DNA of 64,000 nt from Psychrosphaera sp. B3R10 (GCF_018861025.1 NZ_JAHKQH010000044.1:62389-126388), one strand, 5' to 3'. Positions 36,321 through 46,225 are shown, counted from the first letter of the stretch. Notes: generated from the letters alone by a model not told the origin. A program made the numbers and translations.

Positions 36321-37550
36321 ATGAGCAACGTATCACTAGCCAAAGATAAAATTAAGATATTACTACTTGAAGGTTTACACCAAAGTTCAGTAGATACACT
36401 TAAAGCACAGGGCTACAACAATATTGAATCCCTTAAAACGTCTCTTCCAGAGGATGAGTTGATCGAGAAGATCAAAGACGTTCATTTCATTGGTATTCGT
36501 TCTCGCACACAATTGACTAAAAATGTATTTGCTCACGCTAAGAAACTAGTCTCTGTTGGATGTTTTTGTATTGGTACAAATCAGGTTGACTTAAAAGCGG
36601 CTAAAGAAAAAGGCATCGTGGTTTTTAACGCGCCCTTCTCTAATACCCGTTCGGTTGCCGAGTTAGTTTTAGGTGAAATTCTTTTACTTATCCGTGGCGT
36701 TCCAGAAAAAAGTGCTAAAGCGCACCGTGGAGAATGGAATAAGTCTGCTGTTGGCTCATTTGAAGCTCGTGGTAAAACACTTGGTATCGTTGGTTACGGT
36801 CACATTGGTACTCAGCTCGGTATTATGGCTGAAAATATTGGTATGAAAGTCCAATATTTTGATATTGAAACTAAGTTAAGTCTTGGTAACTCTTCGCAAG
36901 TCGCATCAATGCAAGAATTGCTAAATACGTCTGATGTCATTTCACTTCATGTTCCTGAAACTGTGCAAACCCAAAACATGTTTGGTGCTGCAGAATTCGA
37001 ACAAATGAAACAAGGCGCTATTTTCATTAACGCATCTCGTGGAACAGTTGTTGATATTGACGCATTGGCTGAAGCTATCAAAAGCAAAAAATTATCTGGT
37101 GCAGCAATAGACGTATTCCCTGTTGAACCAAAATCAAATGATGAAGAGTTTGTCTCACCACTTCGTGGATTAGACAATGTTATCTTAACGCCACATGTTG
37201 GGGGATCAACTCAAGAAGCCCAGGAAAACATTGGCATCGAAGTCGCAGGAAAAATGGCAAAATATTCAGACAATGGTTCAACCCTTAGCGCGGTAAACTT
37301 CCCTGAAGTATCCTTACCTGAACATACGGGTCGAAGCCGCCTGTTGCATCTTCATAAAAACCAACCTGGTGTTTTAACAAAGATAAATGAAGCATTTGCT
37401 AAACACAATATCAATATCGCGGCTCAGTATTTACAAACTGACGATACTCTAGGTTATGTTGTTATCGACATTGACGCCGATGATCGTAAAGTGGCTCTTA
37501 AAGAACTAAAAGCCATCGAAGGTACAGTTAAAGCTCGTATACTTCACTAA
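36321..37550 (+). CDS. serA: D-3-phosphoglycerate dehydrogenase
   Basis: First step of serine synthesis (NAD-linked oxidation of 3-phosphoglycerate). Start ATG 36321 (MSNVSLAKDKIKIL) aligns with E. coli; a GTG six codons upstream is the alternative. 409 residues: substrate domain, NAD-binding GIVGYGHIGTQLG near 150, catalytic Arg in NASRGTVVD, catalytic His in LTPHVGGST, and a C-terminal ACT domain (about 335-409) for feedback control by serine. Confidence 0.97.
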   Translation: MSNVSLAKDKIKILLLEGLHQSSVDTLKAQGYNNIESLKTSLPEDELIEKIKDVHFIGIRSRTQLTKNVFAHAKKLVSVGCFCIGTNQVDLKAAKEKGIVVFNAPFSNTRSVAELVLGEILLLIRGVPEKSAKAHRGEWNKSAVGSFEARGKTLGIVGYGHIGTQLGIMAENIGMKVQYFDIETKLSLGNSSQVASMQELLNTSDVISLHVPETVQTQNMFGAAEFEQMKQGAIFINASRGTVVDIDALAEAIKSKKLSGAAIDVFPVEPKSNDEEFVSPLRGLDNVILTPHVGGSTQEAQENIGIEVAGKMAKYSDNGSTLSAVNFPEVSLPEHTGRSRLLHLHKNQPGVLTKINEAFAKHNINIAAQYLQTDDTLGYVVIDIDADDRKVALKELKAIEGTVKARILH

Positions 37551-37587
37551 GCATTCGCTCTCGCCATACAAAAATGACGATAAAATT

Positions 37588-37616
37588 AAGCCGAGTTTTT
37601 TAACTCGGCTTTTTTA
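37588..37616 (+). terminator. Terminator of serA
   Basis: AAGCCGAGTT (37588-37597) and AACTCGGCTT (37602-37611), 4-nt loop, followed by TTTTTATTTG; 37 bases after the serA stop. Confidence 0.9.
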
Positions 37617-37659
37617 TTTGTAAAAATTTTCAAGTGGTGCTTTACACCAGTAGTATTTA

Positions 37660-37675
37660 CTGTATATTTAAACAG
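37660..37675 (+). promoter_or_regulatory. LexA box of yebG
   Basis: CTGTATATTTAAACAG, a match to CTGT-N8-ACAG with an AT-rich core, 36 bases before the yebG start. yebG is a known LexA-controlled gene in E. coli. Confidence 0.88.
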
Positions 37676-37710
37676 TCTTTTGTTTAAATAATCTACATCA
37701 GGAGTTTACT

Positions 37711-38172
37711 ATGGCTGTTGCAACCCAATATGTTGTGATCCGTACGACTAGACAAAATGAGGAGCAAGAAGTAATGACATTTACCGACAAGCGTGCCGCT
37801 GACGATTACGACAAAATGTTAGATATGGCAGACGGCATGTTTGAACTTCTGCATAATTCAGACGTAACCTTGTCTGAAGAACAATGTGAAGAACTCAGTA
37901 TTTTTCTTGCCAAAGAGCGCGAAGAGGTTCTTATAGCCCTTCAAGCGAAGAAAAAACCAGTGCCAAAAAAAAGTGAAAAATCAGTAAAGGCGAAAGCCAC
38001 TGATAAAAATCAGGCAGATTTACTAGACGAAGAGCAGATCAGTAATCAGAGTTTGTCTGACACTTTAATCGTTAAAAAAGACAGTAAAAATAAACAAAGC
38101 AAGTCGGTTGCTGAAACAGACAGCGACGACAAACTTGTCGATTTTGTTATAGAAAAAGACGAAGCTGCTTGA
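37711..38172 (+). CDS. yebG: SOS-inducible protein YebG family
   Basis: 153 residues. The first 85 match YebG: MAVATQYVVIRTTRQ, FTDKRAADDYDKMLDMAD, LAKEREEVLIALQAK. E. coli YebG is 96 residues; here a charged, low-complexity tail of about 65 residues follows (KKPVPKKSEKSVKAKATDK, then acidic DEEQ/DSDDK runs). Function is not well defined; the protein is induced by DNA damage. CAGGAGTTT gives a strong Shine-Dalgarno, and a LexA box overlaps the promoter region. Confidence 0.92.
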   Translation: MAVATQYVVIRTTRQNEEQEVMTFTDKRAADDYDKMLDMADGMFELLHNSDVTLSEEQCEELSIFLAKEREEVLIALQAKKKPVPKKSEKSVKAKATDKNQADLLDEEQISNQSLSDTLIVKKDSKNKQSKSVAETDSDDKLVDFVIEKDEAA

Positions 38173-38241
38173 TATTTAATTGATTTAACTCCATAAAGAG
38201 CCAATTAATTTAGTTTAACGCGTCTCTTGTGGAGTTTAACC

Positions 38242-38955
38242 TTGAATAAAAGTCTTTTAACAAACCTAATTGCATTTGTCGCCTGTTTACTTGGATGGCA
38301 ATTTTCTATTGAATGGCTATTTATTACCGCGCTATTCGCTTTGTCTGGTGCAGTTACTAACTGGCTAGCTGTACATATGTTATTTGAAAAAATACCGGGG
38401 CTATATGGCTCTGGTGTTGTGCAAGTTAAGTTTAAACAGTTTAAAAACGGTATCCAAACATTAATAATGGAGCAGTTTTTTACAGAAGAAAACTTATCTA
38501 AGTTTATGTCTGAGCAAAATACCTCTCCACAACCAGCTGGTTTTGATCTAAAGCCGATCATCGAAGATGTTGACCTATCCCCCGCTTTTGACTCTCTCAT
38601 TGTTACAATTCAAAACAGTTCATTTGGCAGCATGTTAGGTATGCTTGGTGGTGTAGAAGCGCTAGCACCAATGCGTGAACCATTTGTCGAAAACTTAAAA
38701 ACATCAATAGTAGAAATTAGTCAAACAGATGATTTTCAACAAAAGCTGTTAACTAACCTATCTGATCCGCAGCACATGTCAGATATAAAACAAAAGGTAG
38801 ATGCCGTTGTCAGCCAACGTCTTGATGAATTAACGCCGCAAATGGTGAAAACAATCATCCAAGATATGATCCGTACACATTTAGGTTGGTTGGTCGTGTG
38901 GGGTGGTGTTTTTGGCGGCTTAATAGGCTTTGGTGCGCACTTAGCCGGTATTTAA
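38242..38955 (+). CDS. DUF445 family membrane protein
   Basis: About 237 residues from TTG 38242, which has GGAG 8 bases upstream; a TTG at 38227 is possible. Two N-terminal membrane helices (LLTNLIAFVACLLGWQF, WLFITALFALSGAVTNWLAV) and one at the C-terminus (LGWLVVWGGVFGGLIGFGAH) bracket a soluble helical region. VTNWLAVHMLFEKIPGLYGSG is the family motif. Its role is unknown. The stop codon lies inside a perfect 26-bp palindrome. Confidence 0.82.
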   Translation: MNKSLLTNLIAFVACLLGWQFSIEWLFITALFALSGAVTNWLAVHMLFEKIPGLYGSGVVQVKFKQFKNGIQTLIMEQFFTEENLSKFMSEQNTSPQPAGFDLKPIIEDVDLSPAFDSLIVTIQNSSFGSMLGMLGGVEALAPMREPFVENLKTSIVEISQTDDFQQKLLTNLSDPQHMSDIKQKVDAVVSQRLDELTPQMVKTIIQDMIRTHLGWLVVWGGVFGGLIGFGAHLAGI

Positions 38956-38966
38956 ATACCGGCTAA
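38941..38966. terminator. 26-bp perfect palindrome over the DUF445 stop codon
   Basis: Half-site TTAGCCGGTATTT, perfectly symmetric, spanning the last four codons and stop (38953-38955). Likely ends the DUF445 transcript or stabilises its 3' end. A second hairpin follows at 38969-39018. Confidence 0.6.
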
Positions 38967-38968
38967 AA

Positions 38969-39018
38969 CCAGCAACCTCATATTAGTAGCCTAAAAGCTA
39001 ATATAGTCTCGTTGCTGG
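38969..39018. terminator. Long hairpin between convergent genes
   Basis: CCAGCAAC (38969-38976) pairs with GTTGCTGG (39011-39018); inside, ATATTAG (38980-38986) pairs with CTAATAT (38998-39004). Located between the convergent DUF445 and GGDEF-EAL genes, fit for a bidirectional terminator, though without T-tracts. Confidence 0.5.
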
Positions 39019-39050
39019 CGTTTACCTATCGTTCTTCATTATGGTTTGGA

Positions 39051-41594
39051 CTAACGACGTAAATCTAGTCGATTTGACTCTTGCAACCATCGCATATATT
39101 CAATAAATGGCATTGGTTTTGAGTAGAAATACCCTTGGCCAATGAGTCCTTCATAGTCTTTAAGCATATTTGCGACAACTTCTGTCTCAATACCTTCTGC
39201 AACAGCTTTGACTTTCAGTCGGCTTGCTAACGTAATTGTCATTTCAGTTATTGTTTGGTTCCGCTCCGACACATCAATATTCATAAAACATTTATCAATT
39301 TTTAATTCATGGAATGGTAACTGCGACAAATAGTCTAGGCTCGAATAACCTGTACCGAAGTCATCGATAGCAATTTTAAATCCTTGTTCGTATAAATCGG
39401 TCAGAATACGTTTGGCTAATTTAGGATCTTCTGCTGTCGCTGATTCGGTTAATTCAAAAATGATTGATGCCGGTGGGATACTAAAACGACTGACTGTTGT
39501 TAAAATATGCGCGACGAGACTATTATCATTTAAATCTTTACCCGAAATATTAATCGATACTGTGTGTTCAAATCCTAATTTCAGCAGTTTACTATGCTGA
39601 GATAACCCACGCTCAATTACCCATTCAGTCACTTGATGAATAACACCGGTTTCTTCTGCAATATCGATAATATAATCTGGTGGGATAAAGCCCATTTCAG
39701 GGTGCATCCAACGTAATAACAATTCACTACCTACAACGTCTCCAGTGGCAATATGGATCTGTGGTTGGTGGTATAATTCTAAATCGTCATCTTCTATCGC
39801 TTTCTGTAATTCCGCAGCTAACGCGAATCTTTTGTGCATATCATCAGACCGAGATTGATCAAACTTAACCCAACTCAAGTCATTGTTTTTTGTCGCACGA
39901 ATCGCCTGATAGGCGGAAATTAGTAATTTATCTCTTTCTTTAATATCGGTAGGGTAATTCACCATACCGGCAACGCAGCTGACTGATAGTGAAACGCCAT
40001 TTATTTCAATTAAAGAAGAAACCCCTTCTTGTATCGTCAAAAAGTTGTAGTTAAGTGCCTCATCATCTAACTCTCCCATAAAGAGAATTGCAAAGTTAGA
40101 ATCTGAAATTCGAGCGATATTGTATTGCTCTGTTTGGCTATCGACTTCATCAAAAAAATGTGTGGTGCTAAAACCTTTTGCGTAATCGGCAACATTTTTA
40201 AATAAAGTTTTAAAAAACGTATTTGCACTTTCTATCCCTAAAGCAGGAATGATTTCTTTTGCTTGAGGTACTTCAAACACAGCAAGACTGAATGGAATGC
40301 GGGCATCAACTAGCTTTTTCAAGGCTTTCTCCAATGCCAACGAATTAGGCAATCCGGTCACACCGTCGTGATGCATCCGGTACTCCTTATCAATTTCATT
40401 AGCACGGAATCTGTCCATCAATGCCACAGACATAATGCATATTTCAGCTAATACCCCTAAAACAGCGCCATTTCGCGTGACAAAGTTGTACGGTACACCA
40501 CCATTAAAGGCTGCAACGCCAACCCCTACTCCCACAAATAAAGGAAGCCAACTCGCAATATAATATTTAACCCACAACATTTTACTTTTGACGCAATTCA
40601 TTATCAAAATGACGGCATAGCAATAAACACTCGCCACTGCAGCAAAATAATAAGGTGTTAATGTGGCTTCAGTAAAAACAAAACCACTTGCGGCAAAAAC
40701 AAACATCAGTGACGACAATTTTCGGCCTAAATTAATAAACCAAGGTTCAATCTTATCCATTCTCAAAAAGGAAATCGCAAATCGGATAGCAAACGCTAAC
40801 CCACAAAAATGCGAAATCATGAGATGCTGATTAAACCACTGGGCAATACTGATAGGCAGTATGTAAAAAATAAAGCCGTTTATTAGGGATAATGTAAAAC
40901 ACGCAAAAAATACATAACCGATGTAGTTCATGTAAGACGTATCGCCTATACCTCTGAACATAAAGAAGTTATAGATGATCATGATCAAGGATACGCCAAG
41001 AAACGATCCCAAAAGTAAAAATTGCGCGGTACTTCTAAAAATTGAATCTTTAATTGGCTCGATGATTATTGGACTTGCACTGGCACCATTGGTTTGAACA
41101 TGGATGTATATTGATTTAGTACCATCGAATAGTTTAAAGATGTTAATTTGAGGGACGACATAATCAAGAGTTAAGTCGTTAGTGGACTTATCTCCAAGAT
41201 GGCGTTCATCAATTACATTACCATTTTCAATTAGATAAAATGAAATCGTATCTAATGTAGGGTTATCGACGGTAACGGCAAAGGCTTGGTCAATTGGTGC
41301 GGCAAAGTCGTTGAGGCTCAATCGGTACCATACGGAAAAATCGAGCGACTGTGGTTTATGCATATGAACTTTACTATCAGCAAACATCCCTACAGGGAGT
41401 CTCTGAATTTGTTCAATGTTTAAAGGACTTGTGGAGTCATCAACGTATAATATATCAATGCTATTACTAAGATCCGTGCCGTCGATTGCGACTATGTCGT
41501 TAGCAAAGCTTGAACTTAATGTTAATAAAAATATTAAGGCTGCGAGTAAATATCCACCTTTGTATCTTTCCAATCGTTTTATGACCAAAGTCAA
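39051..41594 (-). CDS. 7TM receptor-type GGDEF-EAL protein, probable c-di-GMP phosphodiesterase
   Basis: 847 residues. Signal or first helix about 12-30; a periplasmic 7TMR-DISM extracellular domain about 50-185 (DFSVWYRLSLNDFAAP, SIYIHVQTNGAS); seven membrane helices about 190-405; GGDEF-like domain about 415-575; EAL domain about 590-840. The GGDEF site reads SDSNF, so cyclase activity is probably lost. The EAL residues look intact: SELLLRWMHP, NISGKDL, FELTES, DDFGTGYSS, LKIDK, AEGIET, GQGYFYSKP. It should therefore degrade cyclic di-GMP in response to a periplasmic, possibly carbohydrate, ligand. Transcribed after dcd, but a structured gap separates them. Confidence 0.92.
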   Translation of the reverse strand: MTLVIKRLERYKGGYLLAALIFLLTLSSSFANDIVAIDGTDLSNSIDILYVDDSTSPLNIEQIQRLPVGMFADSKVHMHKPQSLDFSVWYRLSLNDFAAPIDQAFAVTVDNPTLDTISFYLIENGNVIDERHLGDKSTNDLTLDYVVPQINIFKLFDGTKSIYIHVQTNGASASPIIIEPIKDSIFRSTAQFLLLGSFLGVSLIMIIYNFFMFRGIGDTSYMNYIGYVFFACFTLSLINGFIFYILPISIAQWFNQHLMISHFCGLAFAIRFAISFLRMDKIEPWFINLGRKLSSLMFVFAASGFVFTEATLTPYYFAAVASVYCYAVILIMNCVKSKMLWVKYYIASWLPLFVGVGVGVAAFNGGVPYNFVTRNGAVLGVLAEICIMSVALMDRFRANEIDKEYRMHHDGVTGLPNSLALEKALKKLVDARIPFSLAVFEVPQAKEIIPALGIESANTFFKTLFKNVADYAKGFSTTHFFDEVDSQTEQYNIARISDSNFAILFMGELDDEALNYNFLTIQEGVSSLIEINGVSLSVSCVAGMVNYPTDIKERDKLLISAYQAIRATKNNDLSWVKFDQSRSDDMHKRFALAAELQKAIEDDDLELYHQPQIHIATGDVVGSELLLRWMHPEMGFIPPDYIIDIAEETGVIHQVTEWVIERGLSQHSKLLKLGFEHTVSINISGKDLNDNSLVAHILTTVSRFSIPPASIIFELTESATAEDPKLAKRILTDLYEQGFKIAIDDFGTGYSSLDYLSQLPFHELKIDKCFMNIDVSERNQTITEMTITLASRLKVKAVAEGIETEVVANMLKDYEGLIGQGYFYSKPMPFIEYMRWLQESNRLDLRR

Positions 41595-41676
41595 CTCCGT
41601 TTGCCTCTCGCAAGCATCAATTTCAACACGTTTAATAGTTACAGTTTAGAACAGTTAAAAATAATTGAAATGATTT

Positions 41677-41719
41677 TTTCTAAAAATCAAAGCTTTGATT
41701 TCACTTCGATTTTTAGAAA
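41677..41719 (-). terminator. Complex hairpin after dcd
   Basis: TTTCTAAAAATC (41677-41688) and GATTTTTAGAAA (41708-41719) form a perfect 12-bp stem. Overlapping it, ATCAAAGCTTTGAT (41686-41699) is a perfect 14-bp palindrome followed on the minus strand by TTTTTAGAAAAAAT. The two folds exclude each other. Located 13 bases after the dcd stop. Confidence 0.6.
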
Positions 41720-41731
41720 TGCACTTGGCGT

Positions 41732-42328
41732 TTATCCTAAAGACTTTTCGTCTCGGTCAATACGACTCGCAATTGCTCCGTCCTGGTCTTTGTATTTTGC
41801 ATCTATTCGCGAACGATACGGGTTAGCCGCAGGTCCTGATAAGGTTTCAAAGCTAAGTGCGCCAATCTTCATATGCGGCTTTAATGCCAATGGCAATTTA
41901 CCTGAATTGTAGAATTCTAGTACGATATTACCTGACCAGCCTGGATCTATGCGGTGAGCCGTTACGTGCACCATTAATCCTAAACGGGCTAATGAAGAAC
42001 GGCCATCTAACCAACCAACAAGGTTGTCTGGTATCGTGATAGATTCATGTGTCATCGCTAATGCAAGTTGTCCAGGGTGAAGAAAAAACGCTTTTTCCTC
42101 ACTAATAATAATTTCGTCACTCATTATCGATTCAAGCGCTTTTTCAGTCTCAGCTTTCGGACCACTTAAATCAATGTAAGGCGCGGCATGATCTTGGAAT
42201 ACACGAAAGCGATTTCCTAACGTTAAATCGACAGTAACCCCGGTGATATAATCGTCCGAAGGTCTAGGCGAAATGGCAATAAGCCCCTCGTTTAAATGAT
42301 TGATTATGTCGGTATCGCAAAGACGCAT
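41732..42328 (-). CDS. dcd: dCTP deaminase
   Basis: Deaminates dCTP to dUTP for thymidylate synthesis. 198 residues (E. coli 193). [15 protein letters not shown] start, [20 protein letters not shown] and [14 protein letters not shown] (catalytic Glu) are hallmark motifs. 27 bases after mrp; same operon. Confidence 0.97.
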   Translation of the reverse strand: MRLCDTDIINHLNEGLIAISPRPSDDYITGVTVDLTLGNRFRVFQDHAAPYIDLSGPKAETEKALESIMSDEIIISEEKAFFLHPGQLALAMTHESITIPDNLVGWLDGRSSLARLGLMVHVTAHRIDPGWSGNIVLEFYNSGKLPLALKPHMKIGALSFETLSGPAANPYRSRIDAKYKDQDGAIASRIDRDEKSLG

Positions 42329-42355
42329 GAGTTTTTTCCTATTGGGTATTGGCTG

Positions 42356-43405
42356 TTACGCCAGCGTAATAATTTGTTGAGTCTGTTTAGACAGTTGCAT
42401 CATAAGTGAAAATGCCAATTGCTGGTACTCTTTATCTTCATTTTCTGACATTACAAACGGTACACCTGAATCGCCAGAACTACGTACTAATGGATTTAAC
42501 GGCAATTCAGCTAACAAAGGGACGTTATGATTAGACGCACACTTTTCGCCACCACCTGTACCAAAAAGATGATGGATATGGCCACAATTATCACAAACAA
42601 ATTGACTCATATTTTCGACAACGCCAAGCACCGGAGTAGCAACTTTTTGAAACATCTCAATGCCTTTTTCAGCGTCAGCCAACGCCACATTTTGTGGTGT
42701 TGTGACGATTAATGCTCCGTCACACTTAACGTTTTCTGACATCGTCAGTTGTATATCACCAGTTCCCGGCGGCATATCAACTAATAAGATATCTAACTCA
42801 GGCCAATTAGTCTCGTTGACGACCTGCATCAAAGCGCGTGATGCCATCGGTCCTCGCCAGATTGCCGCTTTGTCTTTTGGAATAAGAAAACCTATAGAAT
42901 TGAGCGCGACGTCAAACTTAACATGTGGTTCCATCGTTTTTTCATCTTTCGTGGTAACCGATTCCCCTTCCAAACCAAACATCATTGGCATCGATGGCCC
43001 ATAAATATCCGCGTCAAGCACACCGACTTTGTGGCCTAATTTGGCCAAGGTTACAGCTAAATTTGTTGTAACCGTTGATTTACCCACTCCGCCTTTACCA
43101 GACGCAACCGCGACGATACTTTTAACGCCGCTGACGTTTGAATGATTTCCTACCGTTGGCTTGTAGACATATTCAACATGGGGATAAATATCGTTTACGT
43201 ACTCTGCCAAAAATGTTGATACTGTTGCAGATTCGAAAGGCAATGACACGACTAATCTTTTGCCTTTTTGCTCAATTTCGATCTGACCAAAAATCCCCTT
43301 AGGAAACCATTTGTTGTTAACTGATTTGAGTCTATCTCGTATCTGATTTTTTTGTTCAGAGAGATCTTTACCGGTAAATAGTTTAGTTAGATTCATTTTA
43401 TTCAA
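42356..43405 (-). CDS. mrp: Iron-sulfur cluster carrier protein Mrp/ApbC
   Basis: P-loop ATPase of the NBP35/ApbC family that carries 4Fe-4S clusters. 349 residues: a short MIP18-like N-terminal part, deviant Walker A GKGGVGKSTVTTNLAV near 96, VDMPPGTGDIQL, and the cluster-binding CDNCG motif near residue 270. Divergently placed next to metG, as in E. coli. Confidence 0.96.
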   Translation of the reverse strand: MNKMNLTKLFTGKDLSEQKNQIRDRLKSVNNKWFPKGIFGQIEIEQKGKRLVVSLPFESATVSTFLAEYVNDIYPHVEYVYKPTVGNHSNVSGVKSIVAVASGKGGVGKSTVTTNLAVTLAKLGHKVGVLDADIYGPSMPMMFGLEGESVTTKDEKTMEPHVKFDVALNSIGFLIPKDKAAIWRGPMASRALMQVVNETNWPELDILLVDMPPGTGDIQLTMSENVKCDGALIVTTPQNVALADAEKGIEMFQKVATPVLGVVENMSQFVCDNCGHIHHLFGTGGGEKCASNHNVPLLAELPLNPLVRSSGDSGVPFVMSENEDKEYQQLAFSLMMQLSKQTQQIITLA

Positions 43406-43544
43406 TTTCTAGGTGTATAGATGGGTGCATATTGAGGCTAAATTATGTAACATCACGGCTTTGATTAGTAGTGTTAACTGCACTATCTTTTTTCTACTTA
43501 TTAAGTCCGCCTGACCACAGGCCACTAAAGGTTTTTTCAACATT

Positions 43545-45566
43545 ATGACAGCGACTCGCAAAATCCTTATTACGAGTGCATTACCATACGCAAATGGTTC
43601 TTTGCACTTAGGCCATTTGATGGAATATGTGCAAACCGATATTTGGTACCGTTTCCAAAAAGCACAGGGTAACGAATGTTATTACGTTTGTGCCGATGAT
43701 GCGCACGGCACACCTATTATGTTAAGGGCACAACAACAGGGCATAGCTCCTGAAGATATGGTTGCTGAAGTTCGAAAAGAACGAATTCAAGACTTTGCCG
43801 ACTTCCATATCGAGTTTGACAATTATCATAGTACGCATAGCGATGAAAACCGCGAGCTTGCTTCATTAATTTATAACAAACTAAACGATGCGGGTTATAT
43901 CGCTCGTCGTTCGATTAGTCAGCTGTTTGATCCTGAAAAAGAAATGTTTTTGCCAGACCGTTTTGTAACTGGAACTTGTCCTAAATGTGATTCACCAGAT
44001 CAAAATGGTGATAACTGTGACAAGTGCGGCGCTACATACGGTCCAGTAGATTTAAAAAATCCTAAGTCGGCTATTTCTGGTGCAACACCTGTACTGAAAG
44101 ATTCTGAACATTACTTTTTTGACCTGCCAAAATTTGAGCCTATGTTAAAAGAATGGTTGCACAGCGGCAGCATTCAAGCCGAAATGGCAAACAAATTAGA
44201 AGAGTGGTTTGAGCAAGGACTACAACAGTGGGACATCAGCCGCGACGCGCCATATTTTGGATTTGAAATTCCAAATGCGCCGGGCAAATATTTTTATGTC
44301 TGGCTTGACGCACCAATCGGTTACATGGCCAGTTTCAAAAATTATTGTGATAATAACAATGTAAATTTTGATGAGTTTTGGCAAGCGGATTCAGAGGCTG
44401 AGCTATACCATTTTATAGGTAAAGACATCATCTATTTCCACAGCCTATTTTGGCCTGCTATGTTAGAAGGCGCAAACTTCCGCAAACCGACTAATGTATT
44501 TGCCCATGGGTTTGTTACGGTTAATGGCGAAAAAATGTCTAAATCTCGTGGCACGTTTATTAAAGCAAGAACGTACCTAGACCACCTCAATCCAGAATAT
44601 CTTCGCTATTATTTTGCGGCGAAACTCAATAGCGGGATCACCGACCTAGATCTTAATCTTGACGACTTTGGCCAGAAAGTGAATTCAGACTTAATAGGTA
44701 AAGTAGTTAACATCGCAAGTCGATGTGCCGGCTTTATTAAAAAACGCTTTGAAGGCCAGTTGTCGGCCACTATCGACAGCCCAGAATTATTGCTTGAGTT
44801 CCAACAAGCCAAAGAATCTATTACAGCAAACTATGAAAACCGCGAATTTGCAAAAGCAATCCGCGAAATCATGTCGTTGGCAGATAAAGCCAATAAATAC
44901 ATTGACGAAAAGGCACCATGGGTAACCGTTAAAGATGAAAACCTGCAGCAACAAACACAAGATGTTTGTTCTATGGGAATTAATCTATTTAGAATTTTAA
45001 TGATCTATCTTAAACCGGTATTACCAGCGATGGCGAAAGAAGTTGAAACATTCTTGAATAACGAGCTTACTTTTGACGGCGTAGACGCACCACTTGTTAG
45101 CCACGAAATCAACAAATTTAAAGCTTTAATGCAACGTGTCGACATGGACAAAGTTGCTGCAATGGTTGAAGATTCAAAAGAAAGCTTAGCTGCAACGCAA
45201 CCTGTAAAAACAGGACCATTAGCAGATGACCCAATTGCCGATGAAATTGAGTTTGACGACTTTGCCAAAATTGACCTTCGTATCGCTAAAATTATAAAGG
45301 CGGAACATGTTGAAGGGGCAGAGAAACTGCTGAAGTTCCAACTTGATATTGGTGGTGAGACACGCCAAATTCTATCTGGTATTAAGGCTGCTTATTCGCC
45401 TGAAGATTTAGAAGGAAAACTAACCGTTGTCGTGGCGAATCTGAAACCACGAAAAATGCGATTTGGTATGTCTGAAGGCATGATCTTAGCGGCCGGACCT
45501 GGTGGCAAAGAGTTGTGGATATTAGAACCACACGAAGGCGCCCAGCCTGGTATGCGAGTTATGTAG
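43545..45566 (+). CDS. metG: Methionyl-tRNA synthetase
   Basis: 673 residues (E. coli 677). Class I motifs [11 protein letters not shown] (HIGH) and KMSKSRGTF (KMSKS), a zinc knuckle with CPKCDS and CDKCG near 145-162, the anticodon-binding helical domain, and a C-terminal tRNA-binding (EMAP-II-like) domain about 570-673 ([18 protein letters not shown]) that dimerises the enzyme. Followed by its own terminator. Confidence 0.98.
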   Translation: MTATRKILITSALPYANGSLHLGHLMEYVQTDIWYRFQKAQGNECYYVCADDAHGTPIMLRAQQQGIAPEDMVAEVRKERIQDFADFHIEFDNYHSTHSDENRELASLIYNKLNDAGYIARRSISQLFDPEKEMFLPDRFVTGTCPKCDSPDQNGDNCDKCGATYGPVDLKNPKSAISGATPVLKDSEHYFFDLPKFEPMLKEWLHSGSIQAEMANKLEEWFEQGLQQWDISRDAPYFGFEIPNAPGKYFYVWLDAPIGYMASFKNYCDNNNVNFDEFWQADSEAELYHFIGKDIIYFHSLFWPAMLEGANFRKPTNVFAHGFVTVNGEKMSKSRGTFIKARTYLDHLNPEYLRYYFAAKLNSGITDLDLNLDDFGQKVNSDLIGKVVNIASRCAGFIKKRFEGQLSATIDSPELLLEFQQAKESITANYENREFAKAIREIMSLADKANKYIDEKAPWVTVKDENLQQQTQDVCSMGINLFRILMIYLKPVLPAMAKEVETFLNNELTFDGVDAPLVSHEINKFKALMQRVDMDKVAAMVEDSKESLAATQPVKTGPLADDPIADEIEFDDFAKIDLRIAKIIKAEHVEGAEKLLKFQLDIGGETRQILSGIKAAYSPEDLEGKLTVVVANLKPRKMRFGMSEGMILAAGPGGKELWILEPHEGAQPGMRVM

Positions 45567-45586
45567 CTTGTATAAATAAATATTAG

Positions 45587-45611
45587 AGCCAGCCGTCGTG
45601 CTGGCTTTTTT
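45587..45611 (+). terminator. Terminator of metG
   Basis: AGCCAGC (45587-45593), CGTCGT loop, GCTGGCT (45600-45606) and six T; 20 bases after the metG stop. Confidence 0.9.
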
Positions 45612-45650
45612 GTATTAGACTGCAAATTGTCAAGCCAACTGCCTCAAGCG

Positions 45651-46163
45651 CTAAAACCGATAACGCAGCTTAAGGCCACTTGTCAGAACACCGCCATTGT
45701 CGGTCGGTATATAAAGTAAATCCCCGCCAATTGTCCAATCTTGGTTAACATCATACTCAGCTCCAACAAATGGACTCACTCCTAATGTCACAATACCATC
45801 TATATTGGTTGCCAAATTTCGACCGTAACCCGTCGCCGCAGCAATTGACACGCCATAACTAATCTCAATATTGGAGTCAAAAAATGGCATTTGGTTATAC
45901 CAAATTTGATACCCCAACAAATAACTACGCTTGTTGTAACTATTAATAAATGTGCTTATAAACCACCTATTATAAAAAATAGATGTAATTTTATTGTTTT
46001 CATTAGTCGCGTTATCGTTTGTCCTATCTACATGATAAGTATCCAAACCTAACCACAATGCGACGTGTTGGTTTTGAGCTGCATTTGTCGACCAACTATT
46101 CAATGTAATGATAATGAAAATAATTGGTCTTAAAAATTGGCTTAACTCGTTATTTTTATTCAT
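45651..46163 (-). CDS. PagP-like outer-membrane beta-barrel protein
   Basis: 170 residues from ATG 46163; a TTG at 46208 would add 15. Signal peptide about 1-30 (hydrophobic IIFIIITLNSWS, ends TNAA). The mature part resembles the lipid A palmitoyltransferase PagP: DTYHVDRT (His as in PagP H33), FINSYNKRSYLLGY aligned with PagP FKDSWNKWEPIVGY, SPFVGAEYDVNQDWTIGG, YIPTDNGG aligned with YIPGTYNNG, and a C-terminal strand ending RYRF, aromatic last residue as in outer-membrane barrels. The catalytic Asp-Ser pair reads Asn-Ser. It could be a lipid A acyltransferase relative or a catalytically dead barrel. The alignment is by eye. Confidence 0.6.
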   Translation of the reverse strand: MNKNNELSQFLRPIIFIIITLNSWSTNAAQNQHVALWLGLDTYHVDRTNDNATNENNKITSIFYNRWFISTFINSYNKRSYLLGYQIWYNQMPFFDSNIEISYGVSIAAATGYGRNLATNIDGIVTLGVSPFVGAEYDVNQDWTIGGDLLYIPTDNGGVLTSGLKLRYRF

Positions 46164-46225
46164 AATGAGTTTGAACATCCAATAATAATAATTAGTAATC
46201 GTACTCAATCATAAAGGGAATGAAG

